Notes under the pieces: model-generated
What the model was told of the DNA's origin: nothing
Databases searched by the model: none
The model's input: only the letters and a program-made list of their open reading frames with translations
Shown here: piece by piece, positions 17,551-25,922 of the stretch
How positions within the stretch are numbered: position 1 is the first letter of the stretch
How the letters are laid out: every line of letters begins with the position of its first letter
Program-made: the position numbers and the translations under genes
DNA from: an archaeon
Lineage (GTDB): Archaea > Thermoproteota > Nitrososphaeria > Nitrososphaerales > JACAEJ01
Assembly (NCBI GenBank): GCA_024256265.1
Contig: JACGUK010000006.1
Location: 144,198-208,197 of the forward strand
Direction of reading: 5' to 3'
Length of the DNA stretch: 64,000 nucleotides

Positions 17551-18333
17551 TTGCTCAACTCTTTGCTGAGAATAGCAGGAGTCTATAGAATTTATGAGAA
17601 ATACTTGAGTAATCAAATAAGTAAGGCTGAAGCCCCTAAGCATATAGGCATAATATTGGATGGAAACAGAAGATGGGCTGAAGCCCACTCTTACCCAAGA
17701 TGGATGGGCCATTGGTTAGGAGCAGAAAAAGCTGAGAAATTATTAGAGTGGTGTAATGAACTGGACATAAAGACCATAACTCTATACGTTCTATCAGTAG
17801 AAAACCTTCAAAGATCGCCTGATGAGGTTAAGGAGCTTCTTAGCCTTTTTGAAGAGAAGCTTAAGGATTTAATGCGAGATGAGCGCATACACAGATATCA
17901 GATTCGTGTGAAGGCTTTGGGAAAGATAGAGTTGCTCCCAGATTCAATGAAGGAGCTTTTAAGTAAGATAGAAAAAGCTACTGAAGATTATGATGAGCAT
18001 TTTCTTAACATTGCCATTGCTTACGGTGGAAGATTAGAAATAGTTGATGTAGTGAAGAGCATAGCTGAGAAAGCAAAGCATGGAGATATAGATCCATTAG
18101 ATATAACCCCTGAGATCATCGAAGATCATCTTTACACATCACACCTTCCACATCCAGAACCTGATCTAATCATAAGAACTTCTGGAGAGGAGAGGCTTAG
18201 CGGATTTTTATTGTGGCAGAGCGCCTACTCTGAGCTTGTATTCCTCGATGTATTCTGGCCTGAGTTTCGCAAAATCGATCTTATGAGAGCAGTAAGAACT
18301 TATCAGAGAAGGAAGAGAAGATTTGGTAAATGA
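17551..18333 (+). CDS. uppS: Cis-prenyltransferase (undecaprenyl/dolichyl diphosphate synthase)
   Basis: This 260-residue protein has the family motifs GIILDGNRRWAE (catalytic Asp), a long amphipathic tunnel segment, YVLSVENLQRSPDEV, and the C-terminal IRTSGEERLSGFLLWQSAYSEL. It condenses isopentenyl diphosphates in cis to make the lipid carrier for archaeal glycan assembly. The start is TTG 17551 behind a strong AAAGGAGG ribosome binding site inside the end of the DUF373 gene, so the two are coupled. Confidence 0.94.
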   Translation: MLNSLLRIAGVYRIYEKYLSNQISKAEAPKHIGIILDGNRRWAEAHSYPRWMGHWLGAEKAEKLLEWCNELDIKTITLYVLSVENLQRSPDEVKELLSLFEEKLKDLMRDERIHRYQIRVKALGKIELLPDSMKELLSKIEKATEDYDEHFLNIAIAYGGRLEIVDVVKSIAEKAKHGDIDPLDITPEIIEDHLYTSHLPHPEPDLIIRTSGEERLSGFLLWQSAYSELVFLDVFWPEFRKIDLMRAVRTYQRRKRRFGK

Positions 18334-18342
18334 TTTATGTTA

Positions 18343-19341
18343 TTAGCTAAATATTTTCCAAAGTTCATCGATTACACTTTCTCTTATTATGCTCTCTGAG
18401 CCGTCTCTCTCTATAAATATCCTCTTACCTTTTTTGAAATGTCCTATTTGACTAACTCGAACTCCTATCTTCCTTAATTCATCACATACTAAATTGGCTC
18501 CAGAAGGATCTACAGCTAAAAGCAAGGTTCCGGAGCTTATCAGTTTTAAAGGGTCAACATTTAGGGCTTTACAGATCATCTTAGTCTCTAATGCTATTGG
18601 TATAGCCTTTTCATAAACTAAAAATCCTAATTTTGATGCTACACTCATCTCATAAATCCCTCCCAAGACTCCTCCTTCTGTTGCATCGTGCATAGCATGG
18701 ACAAATCCAGTATCGAATGCCTTTATAGCTTCTTTTACTACGCTTATCCTTCTAATCATCCTTAAAGCCTTCATAATGACTTTATCTCCTAATTTTGATG
18801 GTCTTTCCTTAAAAACATCTGCCAAGATCGAGGTTCCTTCTATGCCTGCTGTCTTTGTCATCAATATAACATCGTTCTCTTTTGCATTTGATGCTGTAAC
18901 ATAACTTTTGGCAAAGCCAAAGGCTGTAGTTATAACTATTTTACGCTCTAACCTTGGAGTCAGCTCTGTATGACCACCAACTATAGATATTCCTAACGCT
19001 TTTGCTGCTTTATGAATCTGCTTTGATATGCTTATCACATCTTCAGCCTTGCTTCCTTGAGGCAAAAGTATTACAGATTCTAAATACATTGGCTTTGAGC
19101 CGCTAGTTGCAACATCGTTGGCACTGACATTCACAGCATACCATCCTACTTCTTTTTCAACACCTGTTACTGGGTCGGAGGATACTATCAAATACTCTTC
19201 ATCAAGCTTTATCACAGCGAAATCTAATCCAAACTTTGGACCTTGAACAACGCTTTTTGATCTCTCTCCAGTGAACTTAAGGACATATTTCTCAAGAAGC
19301 TCTTTTGGGATCTTTCCTATGGGCAAGCTCATAAGGCTCAA
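18343..19341 (-). CDS. AIR synthase-related protein (HypE/ThiL/SelD superfamily)
   Basis: This 332-residue protein has the N-terminal AIRS domain with FAVIKLDEEYLIVSSDPVTG and the ATP-binding VNVSANDVATSGSKPMY. The C-terminal AIRS domain has HDATEGGVLGGIYEM and SSGTLLLAV. HypE-like and ThiL-like enzymes share this layout. No hydrogenase or thiamine genes are near, so the reaction is not assigned. It converges with the cis-prenyltransferase gene. Confidence 0.82.
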   Translation of the reverse strand: MSLMSLPIGKIPKELLEKYVLKFTGERSKSVVQGPKFGLDFAVIKLDEEYLIVSSDPVTGVEKEVGWYAVNVSANDVATSGSKPMYLESVILLPQGSKAEDVISISKQIHKAAKALGISIVGGHTELTPRLERKIVITTAFGFAKSYVTASNAKENDVILMTKTAGIEGTSILADVFKERPSKLGDKVIMKALRMIRRISVVKEAIKAFDTGFVHAMHDATEGGVLGGIYEMSVASKLGFLVYEKAIPIALETKMICKALNVDPLKLISSGTLLLAVDPSGANLVCDELRKIGVRVSQIGHFKKGKRIFIERDGSESIIRESVIDELWKIFS

Positions 19342-19415
19342 TATAAAATAGGAGGATAACTATAAACGATTGTATCAATAATCTTTCCATCATAAGAAGT
19401 TGAAGAGGCGATTAG

Positions 19416-19670
19416 ATGCTAATAGCTGCAATATTAAAAGCAGGAATAGGCAAATCTGATGCATTATCAGGACTGATAAAGAGGCTAATATTTTCGGATG
19501 TAGAGCCTGGAATTGAAATTGTATCAGCATATATGCTGATAGGCTCCTTTGATGCTGTAATAATATTGTCTGCAATTGATGAAGAGTCTGCTAGGCACTT
19601 TATATCTAAAGTTGAGAATGTGTTAGGTTCAAGAGCCCTCATTCATGTTGCTTCTCCTATCAAGCCATAA
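19416..19670 (+). CDS. Small AsnC/Lrp-type ligand-binding (RAM/GYD-like) protein
   Basis: This 84-residue protein of alternating beta strands and helices has a central AYMLIGSFDAVIILSAIDEE followed by a helix and a terminal strand. This resembles the stand-alone RAM/GYD ferredoxin-like ligand-binding domains related to Lrp/AsnC, but it has no DNA-binding domain. A GAGGCG-like site precedes the ATG. It lies alone between two minus-strand genes, and the sequence similarity is faint. Confidence 0.55.
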   Translation: MLIAAILKAGIGKSDALSGLIKRLIFSDVEPGIEIVSAYMLIGSFDAVIILSAIDEESARHFISKVENVLGSRALIHVASPIKP

Positions 19671-19673
19671 TTT

Positions 19674-20702
19674 CTAATTAAGCCCCAATTGATCTCTTCT
19701 ATCGATCGTATTAAAGACTTCTGGTCCAGTGCCAACCATCGATACAGGCACCTTTAATGAATCTTCGATGTCTTTTATGAAATTCTTAGCATCTTTTGGC
19801 AAGGCTTCGAAGCGAGTTATGCCACGAGCATCGTGGAATATTACATCTAACTTTGTCAAAGCTATTTGATTTGCACTATTTAGCATAACAGCTCTCTTTG
19901 CCAATTCGAAGTTGAAGGGTGCTGATCTTCTCACCCTCCCAGTCACAGTGGCTACTTCTCTCCATCCCCTCTTAATCGCCTCTTCCTCGCTAAGCTCCCC
20001 AGCTAAGAAACCTCCGCCAACTCTTGTAACATAAGACTTGAAAACAACCAAGACATCTTTTACTTTCTTAGGTCCTATTCCAATATCTGAGCATATTGCA
20101 GATGCAGTTACATCCTTAGATGTAACGTGAGGATAAGTTCCATGATAGAGAGAGAGGAAAGTACCTTGAGTACCTTCAAGTATTATCAATGCCCCATCAT
20201 CTATCAATCTATTGACCTCAAGGGCTACATCTCCTACATAATCCTTCAAAGAAGTAATATCCCTAGCTATCTTTGCTATCCTTAAAACTCTGTCAGAATT
20301 TGCAGGACCGGTACCAGAGCCTGTTGTACCTATTCTCTCCTTCAAATAGCCTCCTCTATCACGCTCTATGTGAGCATCCTCTATTATGCTACATTGTGAA
20401 TCAATCAAAACTCTTGATCCAACATTGAAGGTCTTGATCTCATCTAGCAATACTTTAGGATTAATTAATACTCCAGAACCTATCATCAATTTTGTTTGCT
20501 TGCTTAGAATTGCGCTTGGAAGCATCCTAAGCTTATAAGATTTTCCTTCATATACTACTGTATGACCAGCATTTGGACCAACTCCACCTCTAACTGTTGC
20601 AGAAGGATTGTCCTTCATTGCCAAGTAAGAAATTATCTTACCCTTTCCTTCATCGCCGAAGAAACCACCAACTACTACTATGACAGACATCTTTATCGCC
20701 AT
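19674..20702 (-). CDS. purA: Adenylosuccinate synthetase
   Basis: This is 342 residues, the short archaeal form. It contains GGFFGDEGKGKIISYL (GTP/IMP-binding P-loop and catalytic Asp), GGVGPNAGHTVVYEG, GTTGSGTGPANSDR, EGTQGTFLSLYHGTYPHVTS and TVTGRVRRSAPFNF. It joins IMP and aspartate with GTP, the first step from IMP to AMP. The neighbouring pyrimidine and nucleotide genes are dispersed in this window. Complete and normal. Confidence 0.96.
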   Translation of the reverse strand: MAIKMSVIVVVGGFFGDEGKGKIISYLAMKDNPSATVRGGVGPNAGHTVVYEGKSYKLRMLPSAILSKQTKLMIGSGVLINPKVLLDEIKTFNVGSRVLIDSQCSIIEDAHIERDRGGYLKERIGTTGSGTGPANSDRVLRIAKIARDITSLKDYVGDVALEVNRLIDDGALIILEGTQGTFLSLYHGTYPHVTSKDVTASAICSDIGIGPKKVKDVLVVFKSYVTRVGGGFLAGELSEEEAIKRGWREVATVTGRVRRSAPFNFELAKRAVMLNSANQIALTKLDVIFHDARGITRFEALPKDAKNFIKDIEDSLKVPVSMVGTGPEVFNTIDRRDQLGLN

Positions 20703-20812
20703 TGCTTTTGATTAGCTAGTAATTAAAGGTAAAATAGAGAGTTAAATATGTTTAAGTCAGCAATATTAAAAAGTTATGAATGACTTAAAGTTAAAATGAA
20801 ATGGGATGATTT

Positions 20813-21097
20813 TTGAGGCTTCTACTCGATGAAATGTACTCAGGTCTGAAAGAATATTTTGAGACTCTAGGATGGGATGTTCTTACTGTTCAAGATGTAG
20901 GGTTACAAGGAGCAAAAGACAAGGATATCATAGAGTATGCAAAGAATAACAACTTGCTACTCGTAACTCAGGATCTGAAATCGGCAGATCTTGCAGATCT
21001 CAAAGGAGTAAAGTATGTGCTGATCTCAAATGCTATGATTGCTAAAATTGCTGATTCCAAGATAAGAGAAAAATACCCAAAAATAAAAGAGAAATGA
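20813..21097 (+). CDS. DUF5615 PIN-like domain protein
   Basis: This 94-residue protein begins RLLLDEMYSGLKEYFETLGWDV, has VQDVGLQGAKDKDIIEYAK and then LLVTQDLKSADLADLKG, the DUF5615 PIN-like pattern with conserved acidic residues (LLLDE, TQD). Proteins of this type are suspected nucleases, sometimes toxins paired with DUF433 antitoxins, but no partner gene lies beside it. The start is TTG 20813 behind GGGATGAT. Confidence 0.78.
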   Translation: MRLLLDEMYSGLKEYFETLGWDVLTVQDVGLQGAKDKDIIEYAKNNNLLLVTQDLKSADLADLKGVKYVLISNAMIAKIADSKIREKYPKIKEK

Positions 21098-21129
21098 TGC
21101 AGAACAAAATAAAGATGAGGAAGTTAATG

Positions 21130-21143
21130 AGAATATATATTAA
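21130..21143 (+). promoter_or_regulatory. TATA-like box for the eL22-like gene
   Basis: The run AATATATATTAATA at about 21130-21143 lies 24-37 bases ahead of the ATG at 21167, with no ribosome binding site between. This fits a leaderless archaeal transcript. Confidence 0.45.
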
Positions 21144-21166
21144 TAGACTTCTTTTAATGCTTAGAT

Positions 21167-21433
21167 ATGCTGAAGATAGAGCTGGGAGATTTGAAGGATA
21201 AGAGCGAAGATCTGGCAAATTTCTTGGAGAAAAAGCTCAAACTCAAGCCTTCTATAGAAGTTAGTTCATTAGTTTTTGATGATACAAAATTAAAGGTTAA
21301 GTTGAAGAAGAGTCTTTTAAAGACCTATCTTAAGAGGTATCTTCACATAAATGATTTGAGGAAAAGTTACAGAGTATTGGTCAAAGAAGATGAGCTAAAA
21401 CTTGTTGCATTAAAGGCTGAAGAGGAGGGCTAA
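21167..21433 (+). CDS. eL22-like ribosomal protein
   Basis: This 88-residue protein of alternating strands and helices resembles eukaryotic eL22. The N-terminal LKIELGDLKDKSEDLANFLE corresponds to the eL22 opening (KFTLDCTHPVEDG..., AANFEQFLQE). LKKSLLKTYLKRYLHINDLR followed by KSYRVLV corresponds to the eL22 segment [24 protein letters not shown]. The C-terminus LKLVALKAEEEG is short and acidic, also as in eL22. The assignment comes from remembered sequence patterns, not an alignment. eL22 is found in eukaryotes and only some archaeal lineages, so it is informative for placing the organism. Confidence 0.65.
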   Translation: MLKIELGDLKDKSEDLANFLEKKLKLKPSIEVSSLVFDDTKLKVKLKKSLLKTYLKRYLHINDLRKSYRVLVKEDELKLVALKAEEEG

Positions 21434-21804
21434 AAATTGCCTCTTTCAATATGAGATAATGTTAATTTCAATGCATCTCTAGCCGATCTTGCATTCATTA
21501 AAGCTTCATGAAGATCAGAACCAATTTTATTAAGAGCATTGACTAAATTATCTGATGCTTTAACTAGCAATCCTCCAATATCAAAAGGGTCTTCCTCTGA
21601 AGATTTTTGCCTTTGACTGAATTCATCACCAAGATCAAGTTTAAGAAGAATTATGGCATGCTCTAATTTGCTATATGCTTCCCATACAATATCAGCTATA
21701 CTCATTGGATTAATACCTTGTGAGAGCATGCTAATAGCCTCATCATTTATCCTCACAGCATCACTCATCAAAGCCTTTGCTTTATCAACTCTTTTACTTT
21801 TCAA
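21430..21804 (-). CDS. Uncharacterised all-helical protein
   Basis: This 124-residue protein is predicted helical throughout (DKAKALMSDAVRINDEAISM, LEHAIILLKLDLGDEF, LVKASDNLVNALNKIGSDLHEAL). The fold could be HEPN- or four-helix-bundle-like, but no RxxxxH motif is present and the family is not recognised. Its start overlaps the end of the DUF72 gene upstream on the same strand by 11 bases, so the two are coupled. Its stop overlaps that of the eL22-like gene by four bases. Confidence 0.6.
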   Translation of the reverse strand: MKSKRVDKAKALMSDAVRINDEAISMLSQGINPMSIADIVWEAYSKLEHAIILLKLDLGDEFSQRQKSSEEDPFDIGGLLVKASDNLVNALNKIGSDLHEALMNARSARDALKLTLSHIERGNF

Positions 21805-22768
21805 ATAGACCAGCCTTTATTACATTCAATAGCTCATAAAATGAATTAAATTCCTTTAAATCTATTATTTTTATTACTTCAGCCAAAGTAAAAGTCTTCT
21901 TATTAAATCTTATCAAAAGGTAGCCTCTCTTATCAGATAGCTCTCTTGCTTTGATAGGGAATCTTATCCCTTTGATAATGATTCTTAACCTATCCTCTAA
22001 ACTCTTCCCTTCAAGAGTTGGTATAGAACCATATTTTACCAATCCTTTGAACCTTATAGCATCTTCACGCATTGACAGATTGTTGAACATGACAAAACTC
22101 TCTTGGCAACCTATATTCTTGACCTCTTCTAAAAGCTTGATAAGTTCGTCATCATTATATTGATACCTATAATCAAGCCTTTTGCTTAAACCATGTAAAC
22201 GATAGTAACCTATTTTGCTCTTTAGAAAAGGCTTCTTTATGAGGGGGTCTACAATATGTATGGCTTCTATATCTTTTAATGATTTCTTTAGAATTTCTTG
22301 ATCATCATCCCATGATCTATGCCTAACCTCTATGGCTATAGTAAAATGTCTTTCAACATTTTTGAAGAATTCAACAATATTTTTAGAATTCTCTTCATTA
22401 CATATGAATGATGGTGGAAGTTGAATAACACAAACTTTAGCATTTAATGCTTTACAAATTTTTACAGTGTTAGCCCAGCATTCAAAGTTCTGCTCATTAG
22501 GCTTTAGATGACCATAATTCTCAACTTTTTCTATGGGCTTTTGACTACCAGACTTTCTCCAAGTAGGGCTACTTATTGGATGAGTTATTCCTTGAAAGGC
22601 TTTCATAGTGAATATGAAATCTCTTTTAACTTGCTGTCGCCAATTCTCTGCTGTCTTTATGGATGGTAGTCTGTAAAATGTCGATTGAATTTCTATTGCC
22701 TCAAAATTTTCAGAATAATCCTTGAGGCTTAAGCCAGCATTACCACAGCATCCTGCTATTATTTTCAA
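21794..22768 (-). CDS. DUF72 (YecE-like) TIM-barrel protein
   Basis: This 324-residue protein carries the DUF72 features: an early FEAIEIQSTFYRLPSIKTAENWR, then FIFTMKAFQGITHP, VCVIQLPPSF, IAIEVRHRSWDD and the tyrosine-rich GYYRLHGLSK. DUF72 is a TIM-barrel related to endonuclease IV with no firmly assigned activity. A C-terminal extension of about 70 residues follows the barrel. This is one of three DUF72 proteins in the window. It is coupled with the helical protein downstream. Confidence 0.88.
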   Translation of the reverse strand: MKIIAGCCGNAGLSLKDYSENFEAIEIQSTFYRLPSIKTAENWRQQVKRDFIFTMKAFQGITHPISSPTWRKSGSQKPIEKVENYGHLKPNEQNFECWANTVKICKALNAKVCVIQLPPSFICNEENSKNIVEFFKNVERHFTIAIEVRHRSWDDDQEILKKSLKDIEAIHIVDPLIKKPFLKSKIGYYRLHGLSKRLDYRYQYNDDELIKLLEEVKNIGCQESFVMFNNLSMREDAIRFKGLVKYGSIPTLEGKSLEDRLRIIIKGIRFPIKARELSDKRGYLLIRFNKKTFTLAEVIKIIDLKEFNSFYELLNVIKAGLFEK

Positions 22769-22889
22769 TCTTCCACCTCAAATCTTGTTTCAAATTATTT
22801 ACTCATGCAAGTAGATGTATCTAAGAGAGTTTGACAATAAAAGATAAAAACGAAACTCATCTTAAAGTAGGTAAAGAGAGGAATTAATA

Positions 22890-23357
22890 CTATAGCTTTG
22901 CTCTTTCCTTCCATAGAATCCATGCATTTATCAAGAATATTGCCCAAGCAGGACCAATGACGCCCATTACTAATAATCCTAGCCAGAATAAGATGGATGT
23001 AGATGCTAAACCTAACGCTATTGCTAATACTGATATCATCTTCAAATACTTGCTAATTTTACCTGTGTAGAACTCATAGCCTGCATATAATCCTAATAGT
23101 CCTGATACAAGGTATAGAATCATAAAGGTATAGCTTTCCCCTACTAAAGCGTTGGAGAATAGCAATATGAGGCTGTATGATGATACTAATGATATGAGAA
23201 GGTAAATGCTACCCGTTATATGCAATAGTGCTAAGCCTTCAAATTTAGGGGCTTCTACTTTAGGGGCTTCTACTATAGCTCCAAGCTTTGCACCACAATT
23301 ACCACAAAACTTTAATCCTTCTTGATTATCGAAGCCACATTTCTTACACTTTACCAA
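22890..23357 (-). CDS. Zinc-ribbon membrane protein
   Basis: This 155-residue protein opens with a four-Cys zinc ribbon (KCKKCGFDNQEGLKFCGNCG) and then has four hydrophobic membrane segments from about residue 45 to 150. Such zinc-ribbon plus membrane proteins are common in archaea and have no assigned role. A remnant of a near copy of the zinc-ribbon start lies at 25780-25833. Confidence 0.7.
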   Translation of the reverse strand: MVKCKKCGFDNQEGLKFCGNCGAKLGAIVEAPKVEAPKFEGLALLHITGSIYLLISLVSSYSLILLFSNALVGESYTFMILYLVSGLLGLYAGYEFYTGKISKYLKMISVLAIALGLASTSILFWLGLLVMGVIGPAWAIFLINAWILWKERAKL

Positions 23358-23476
23358 ATTTTATCATCTTTGCTTCATTTATAATTCAATTATTTAGGCT
23401 TTATCCTTCAAAGCTGGTTCTATACAATAAGAGAGCTCAGCAACTCATCAGTAGATTCATGCATGCTTACTTGCAT

Positions 23477-23686
23477 TCAGAATCTTACTCCTACAACCTC
23501 TTTACCTTTATAATGAGTTATAACATCCCCATCCATCTTGCTATCATCTGCATTCTGAGGCTTCTGAAAGCTCACATAAAGCACGTCTGCTTCTTCATCG
23601 TAATCTACCCACATAGACTTTAAGGTTAGAGATCGCATATAAGGTATTAATTTTGCTAAATCCCAAACTTTTACTGCTTCTGCCAA
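23477..23686 (-). CDS. DUF2283 family protein
   Basis: This is about 69 residues from TTG (complement of 23684-23686), chosen because GGAGGGG lies just upstream; an ATG at 23740 is possible but has no such site. The core VDYDEEADVLYVSFQK and MDGDVITHYKGKEVVGV is the DUF2283 pattern. It opens the toxin-antitoxin island but has no adjacent DUF4258-type partner, so it is an orphan or acts with a distant toxin. Confidence 0.72.
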   Translation of the reverse strand: MAEAVKVWDLAKLIPYMRSLTLKSMWVDYDEEADVLYVSFQKPQNADDSKMDGDVITHYKGKEVVGVRF

Positions 23687-23808
23687 GTCACACCCCTCCT
23701 TAATATTTTCTCTATAGTAGATGTTATGAAGCATACACAACTCTTTAGCTATTTATACTTAAAAAGATGGGAACAGGCTTGTTCAGTATGTTATGCATGG
23801 CAATGATG

Positions 23809-24069
23809 TCATAGTCCCTCATAAAATTTCTCACGCTTACTAACCTTAAGCACAATTACCTCGCTGGCTTCAAAATTAATTGTAAATGCTATTCTATAAT
23901 CACCTATTCTTCTTCGAAAAACCCCTCTTAACGCCCTTATGGGTTTGACATCGCCGGAGAAGGGATTCGATTCCATGTTTTTAATGGCATCTAATATCCT
24001 TTCTTTATCTTTATCTGGTAGTGATCTGATTTCACTTATGGCTTTCCTGTGCAGTATTACTTTGAACAT
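23809..24069 (-). CDS. relE: RelE/ParE-type toxin
   Basis: This is 86 residues from the ATG at 24069 (MFKVILHRKAISEIRSLP), with AIKNMESNPF, LRGVFRRRIGDYRIAF and a closing KVSKREKFYEG. This is the RelE fold of ribosome-dependent mRNA interferases. Upstream in-frame codons overlap the antitoxin further and are unlikely. It overlaps the 3' end of the antitoxin gene by 38 bases, the normal coupling of relBE pairs. It has the C-terminal Tyr expected in active RelE. Confidence 0.85.
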   Translation of the reverse strand: MFKVILHRKAISEIRSLPDKDKERILDAIKNMESNPFSGDVKPIRALRGVFRRRIGDYRIAFTINFEASEVIVLKVSKREKFYEGL

Positions 24070-24256
24070 CCTTAAGCAACTCGTTAAGAGATGTGAACTC
24101 ATCCCTCCTCTCTCTATACTCATTCAGCCTCTTCTTAAGATCATCAATCTCACTTTTAGGAAGAAGCTCACCTTCCTCAAATAAGATTAGATATAGGGCT
24201 CTTGATAGGATGCTAACTCTTCTCTCAAGCTCTAAGACTCTTGCCTCAACTGTCAT
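24032..24256 (-). CDS. RelB-like antitoxin (coiled-coil)
   Basis: This is a 74-residue, mostly helical, charged protein (ARVLELERRVSILSRALYLI, then SEIDDLKKRLNEYRERRDEF). It precedes and overlaps the RelE toxin gene. The archaeal RelB type wraps a long helix around RelE. The function is inferred from position and helicity. An upstream ATG-rich leader shares the divergent promoter region with the plus-strand gene at 24321. Confidence 0.75.
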   Translation of the reverse strand: MTVEARVLELERRVSILSRALYLILFEEGELLPKSEIDDLKKRLNEYRERRDEFTSLNELLKDVQSNTAQESHK

Positions 24257-24320
24257 AAAACATCATAAAAGAGAAGATTAATTTTACTAATAAGCCTTTA
24301 CTATTAAAAATAAAGGGTGG

Positions 24321-24521
24321 TTGAGCTTGAGCCTCATAGAAAAGAGAATTCAAGAGCTGGAGAAAAGGGTTGATGAGCTGGAGAGTACCATCGAGGTCTT
24401 GAGCGACTCTGAGACCATTAGGGAAATAAAGGAAGCCTTGGAAGATCTAAAAGCAGGAAGGTTCAAACTCTACTATGATATTGATGCTTATATGGCAGAG
24501 CTGGGCTCCTCTTCGAAGTAA
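24321..24521 (+). CDS. Orphan RelB-like antitoxin
   Basis: This 66-residue coiled-coil protein (IEKRIQELEKRVDELESTIE, then REIKEALEDLKAGRFKLYYD) resembles archaeal RelB antitoxins and the protein encoded divergently at 24032-24256. The start is TTG 24321, or TTG 24327, which is better placed after AAGGGTGG. No toxin follows; the next gene is on the other strand. It may be a left-over antitoxin or one that crosstalks with the neighbouring pair. Confidence 0.65.
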   Translation: MSLSLIEKRIQELEKRVDELESTIEVLSDSETIREIKEALEDLKAGRFKLYYDIDAYMAELGSSSK

Positions 24522-24535
24522 TGACACCAACATAT

Positions 24536-24937
24536 TCAAAATTCCACTCTGCTTATCGTTTCTACCTTATCAAAATCCTTGTCGTCAGTGACGATTTTGT
24601 CTATCCCATTTTCCTTCATAATTGCTAAATGAAAAGAATCCCTCGGCTTTAAGCCATATCTCTCGAAGAAGTCTAAAGCGATTATGGGGACTGTGGATGA
24701 AACCCCGATGACATCGATGTTAGGTATCGAATATATTCCTTCAATAGCTATTCGTAGCAAGTAATCCTTCTTATTCTTGATAAGAACCCACATCACCTCA
24801 TCTAACGCTAGAGAGGAAGTCACTGCTGCTTCCATCTTTCCTTCTGCTATCTTCCTTTGAATAATTCTAGCTTTCAACCCTCTATCAGTTCTGTCCAACA
24901 AAGCGAATATGAAGAAATTGGCATCTAGGTAGAGCAA
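24536..24937 (-). CDS. vapC: VapC-type PIN-domain toxin
   Basis: This 133-residue PIN-domain ribonuclease has the acidic residues in order: YLDANFF (Asp5), LALDEVMWVL (Glu near 47), PRDSFHLA (Asp near 99) and VTDDKDFD (Asp near 117). VapC toxins cut tRNA or rRNA. The upstream AbrB-type gene ends one base away, so this is a coupled vapBC pair. Confidence 0.88.
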   Translation of the reverse strand: MLYLDANFFIFALLDRTDRGLKARIIQRKIAEGKMEAAVTSSLALDEVMWVLIKNKKDYLLRIAIEGIYSIPNIDVIGVSSTVPIIALDFFERYGLKPRDSFHLAIMKENGIDKIVTDDKDFDKVETISRVEF

Positions 24938-25180
24938 TCAGAAGACCTCTTCGTAAAGCTTATCTCCATATAGAATTTCTTTGGAAACATCTACGCCCTC
25001 TCTTTTAGCTATTTCTTCCCACTTTTCTAAAACGTCCTCTTCCAAAGGTCTTATCTCTATCTTCTTGTCCTTCACTTCCAATATTAAAACTATGTTTTCA
25101 GTAAGTCCAAGGCTTTCTCTTATCACCTTTGGGATTACAAGCTGTCCCTTGCTTCCGAGTTTGACTTTTATTCTAACCAT
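24938..25180 (-). CDS. vapB: AbrB/MazE-fold antitoxin VapB
   Basis: This 80-residue protein has an N-terminal SpoVT/AbrB swapped-hairpin domain (VKLGSKGQLVIPKVIRESLG) and a C-terminal helix (VLEKWEEIAKREG) that is expected to bind the toxin. It abuts the VapC gene. Antitoxins of this type usually repress their own promoter, here just upstream of 25180. Confidence 0.85.
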   Translation of the reverse strand: MVRIKVKLGSKGQLVIPKVIRESLGLTENIVLILEVKDKKIEIRPLEEDVLEKWEEIAKREGVDVSKEILYGDKLYEEVF

Positions 25181-25321
25181 TTCTAACTCAAAAAATGAAT
25201 TTATCAGAACAATGATTTAAATTTTTCCAAATGCAAGTATGGAGAGAGCTGACCTAACTCTACTATTTATTATTGGCATACTAAAGGTTTTAAATACTTG
25301 GTTTAATGTAAAATCAATATC

Positions 25322-25570
25322 ATGCAATCCCAATTAGAGTTTTCAGCTGTAATAACAAAAGATGGCAAATGGTACGTTGCCCTATGCCCTGAGCTCGATA
25401 TAGCAAGCCAAGGCAAGAGTATAGAGGAGGCTTTGAAGAACTTAAAGGAGGCTGTTGAGCTCTATCTTGAAGATGAAGATGCAAAGCTACCTGAAGCTGG
25501 ATACAGACCGATTGTAACCATCGTCAGAGTTGCTTTAAATGAGAAAGCTTCCAGTCGTATCAGGGCGTAA
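25322..25570 (+). CDS. hicB: HicB-type antitoxin
   Basis: This 82-residue protein has the HicB partial RNase H-like fold: FSAVITKDGKWYVALCPELD, ASQGKSIEEALKNLKEAVEL and YLEDED. It lacks a C-terminal DNA-binding domain, as many short HicB proteins do. It precedes hicA and overlaps it by 32 bases. A TATA-like TTTAAATAC run lies near 25290. Confidence 0.87.
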   Translation: MQSQLEFSAVITKDGKWYVALCPELDIASQGKSIEEALKNLKEAVELYLEDEDAKLPEAGYRPIVTIVRVALNEKASSRIRA

Positions 25571-25766
25571 GATAATAAAGGCTCTCAAAAAGAAGAACTT
25601 TTCAGTAGTTTCACAAAAAGGCAGCCATGTCAGACTGAAGAAAATAGAAGTGGGTAAAGTCTTCATAGTGATAGTGCCTATGCATTCTGAATTGGCTAAA
25701 GGAACTCTGAAATCTATCTTAAGGCAAGCAAATATAACCTTAGACGAACTACTTGAATTACTCTAA
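25539..25766 (+). CDS. hicA: HicA-type mRNA interferase toxin
   Basis: This is a 75-residue double-stranded-RNA-binding-fold protein with LPVVSGRKIIKALKKKNF, the catalytic-His segment QKGSHVRLKK, and the closing LKSILRQANITLDELLEL. This is the HicA pattern. It overlaps hicB upstream and is translationally coupled to it. The order hicB then hicA is the reverse of the classical hicAB order but is common in archaea and cyanobacteria. Confidence 0.87.
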   Translation: MRKLPVVSGRKIIKALKKKNFSVVSQKGSHVRLKKIEVGKVFIVIVPMHSELAKGTLKSILRQANITLDELLELL

Positions 25767-25779
25767 CAAGCTTAAAGAA

Positions 25780-25833
25780 TCACAGCATTGGATTATCAAA
25801 TCCACATTTATTACACTTTATACTCTTAGGCAT
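25780..25833 (-). pseudogene. Truncated zinc-ribbon fragment
   Basis: This is an 18-codon frame reading MPKSIKCNKCGFDNPML then stop. It resembles the first residues of the zinc-ribbon membrane protein at 22890-23357 (KCKKCGFDNQEG) and breaks off before the second Cys pair. It looks like the end of a duplicated and deleted gene left when the toxin-antitoxin island formed. Confidence 0.4.
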
Positions 25834-25922
25834 ATCATCATCTTCTTTTAGGATTCATAATCTTTTCTCTTAGGGTACTTGTATAAAAATAAAGGATGGG
25901 GGATTTAGCGCTACGACTCTCT

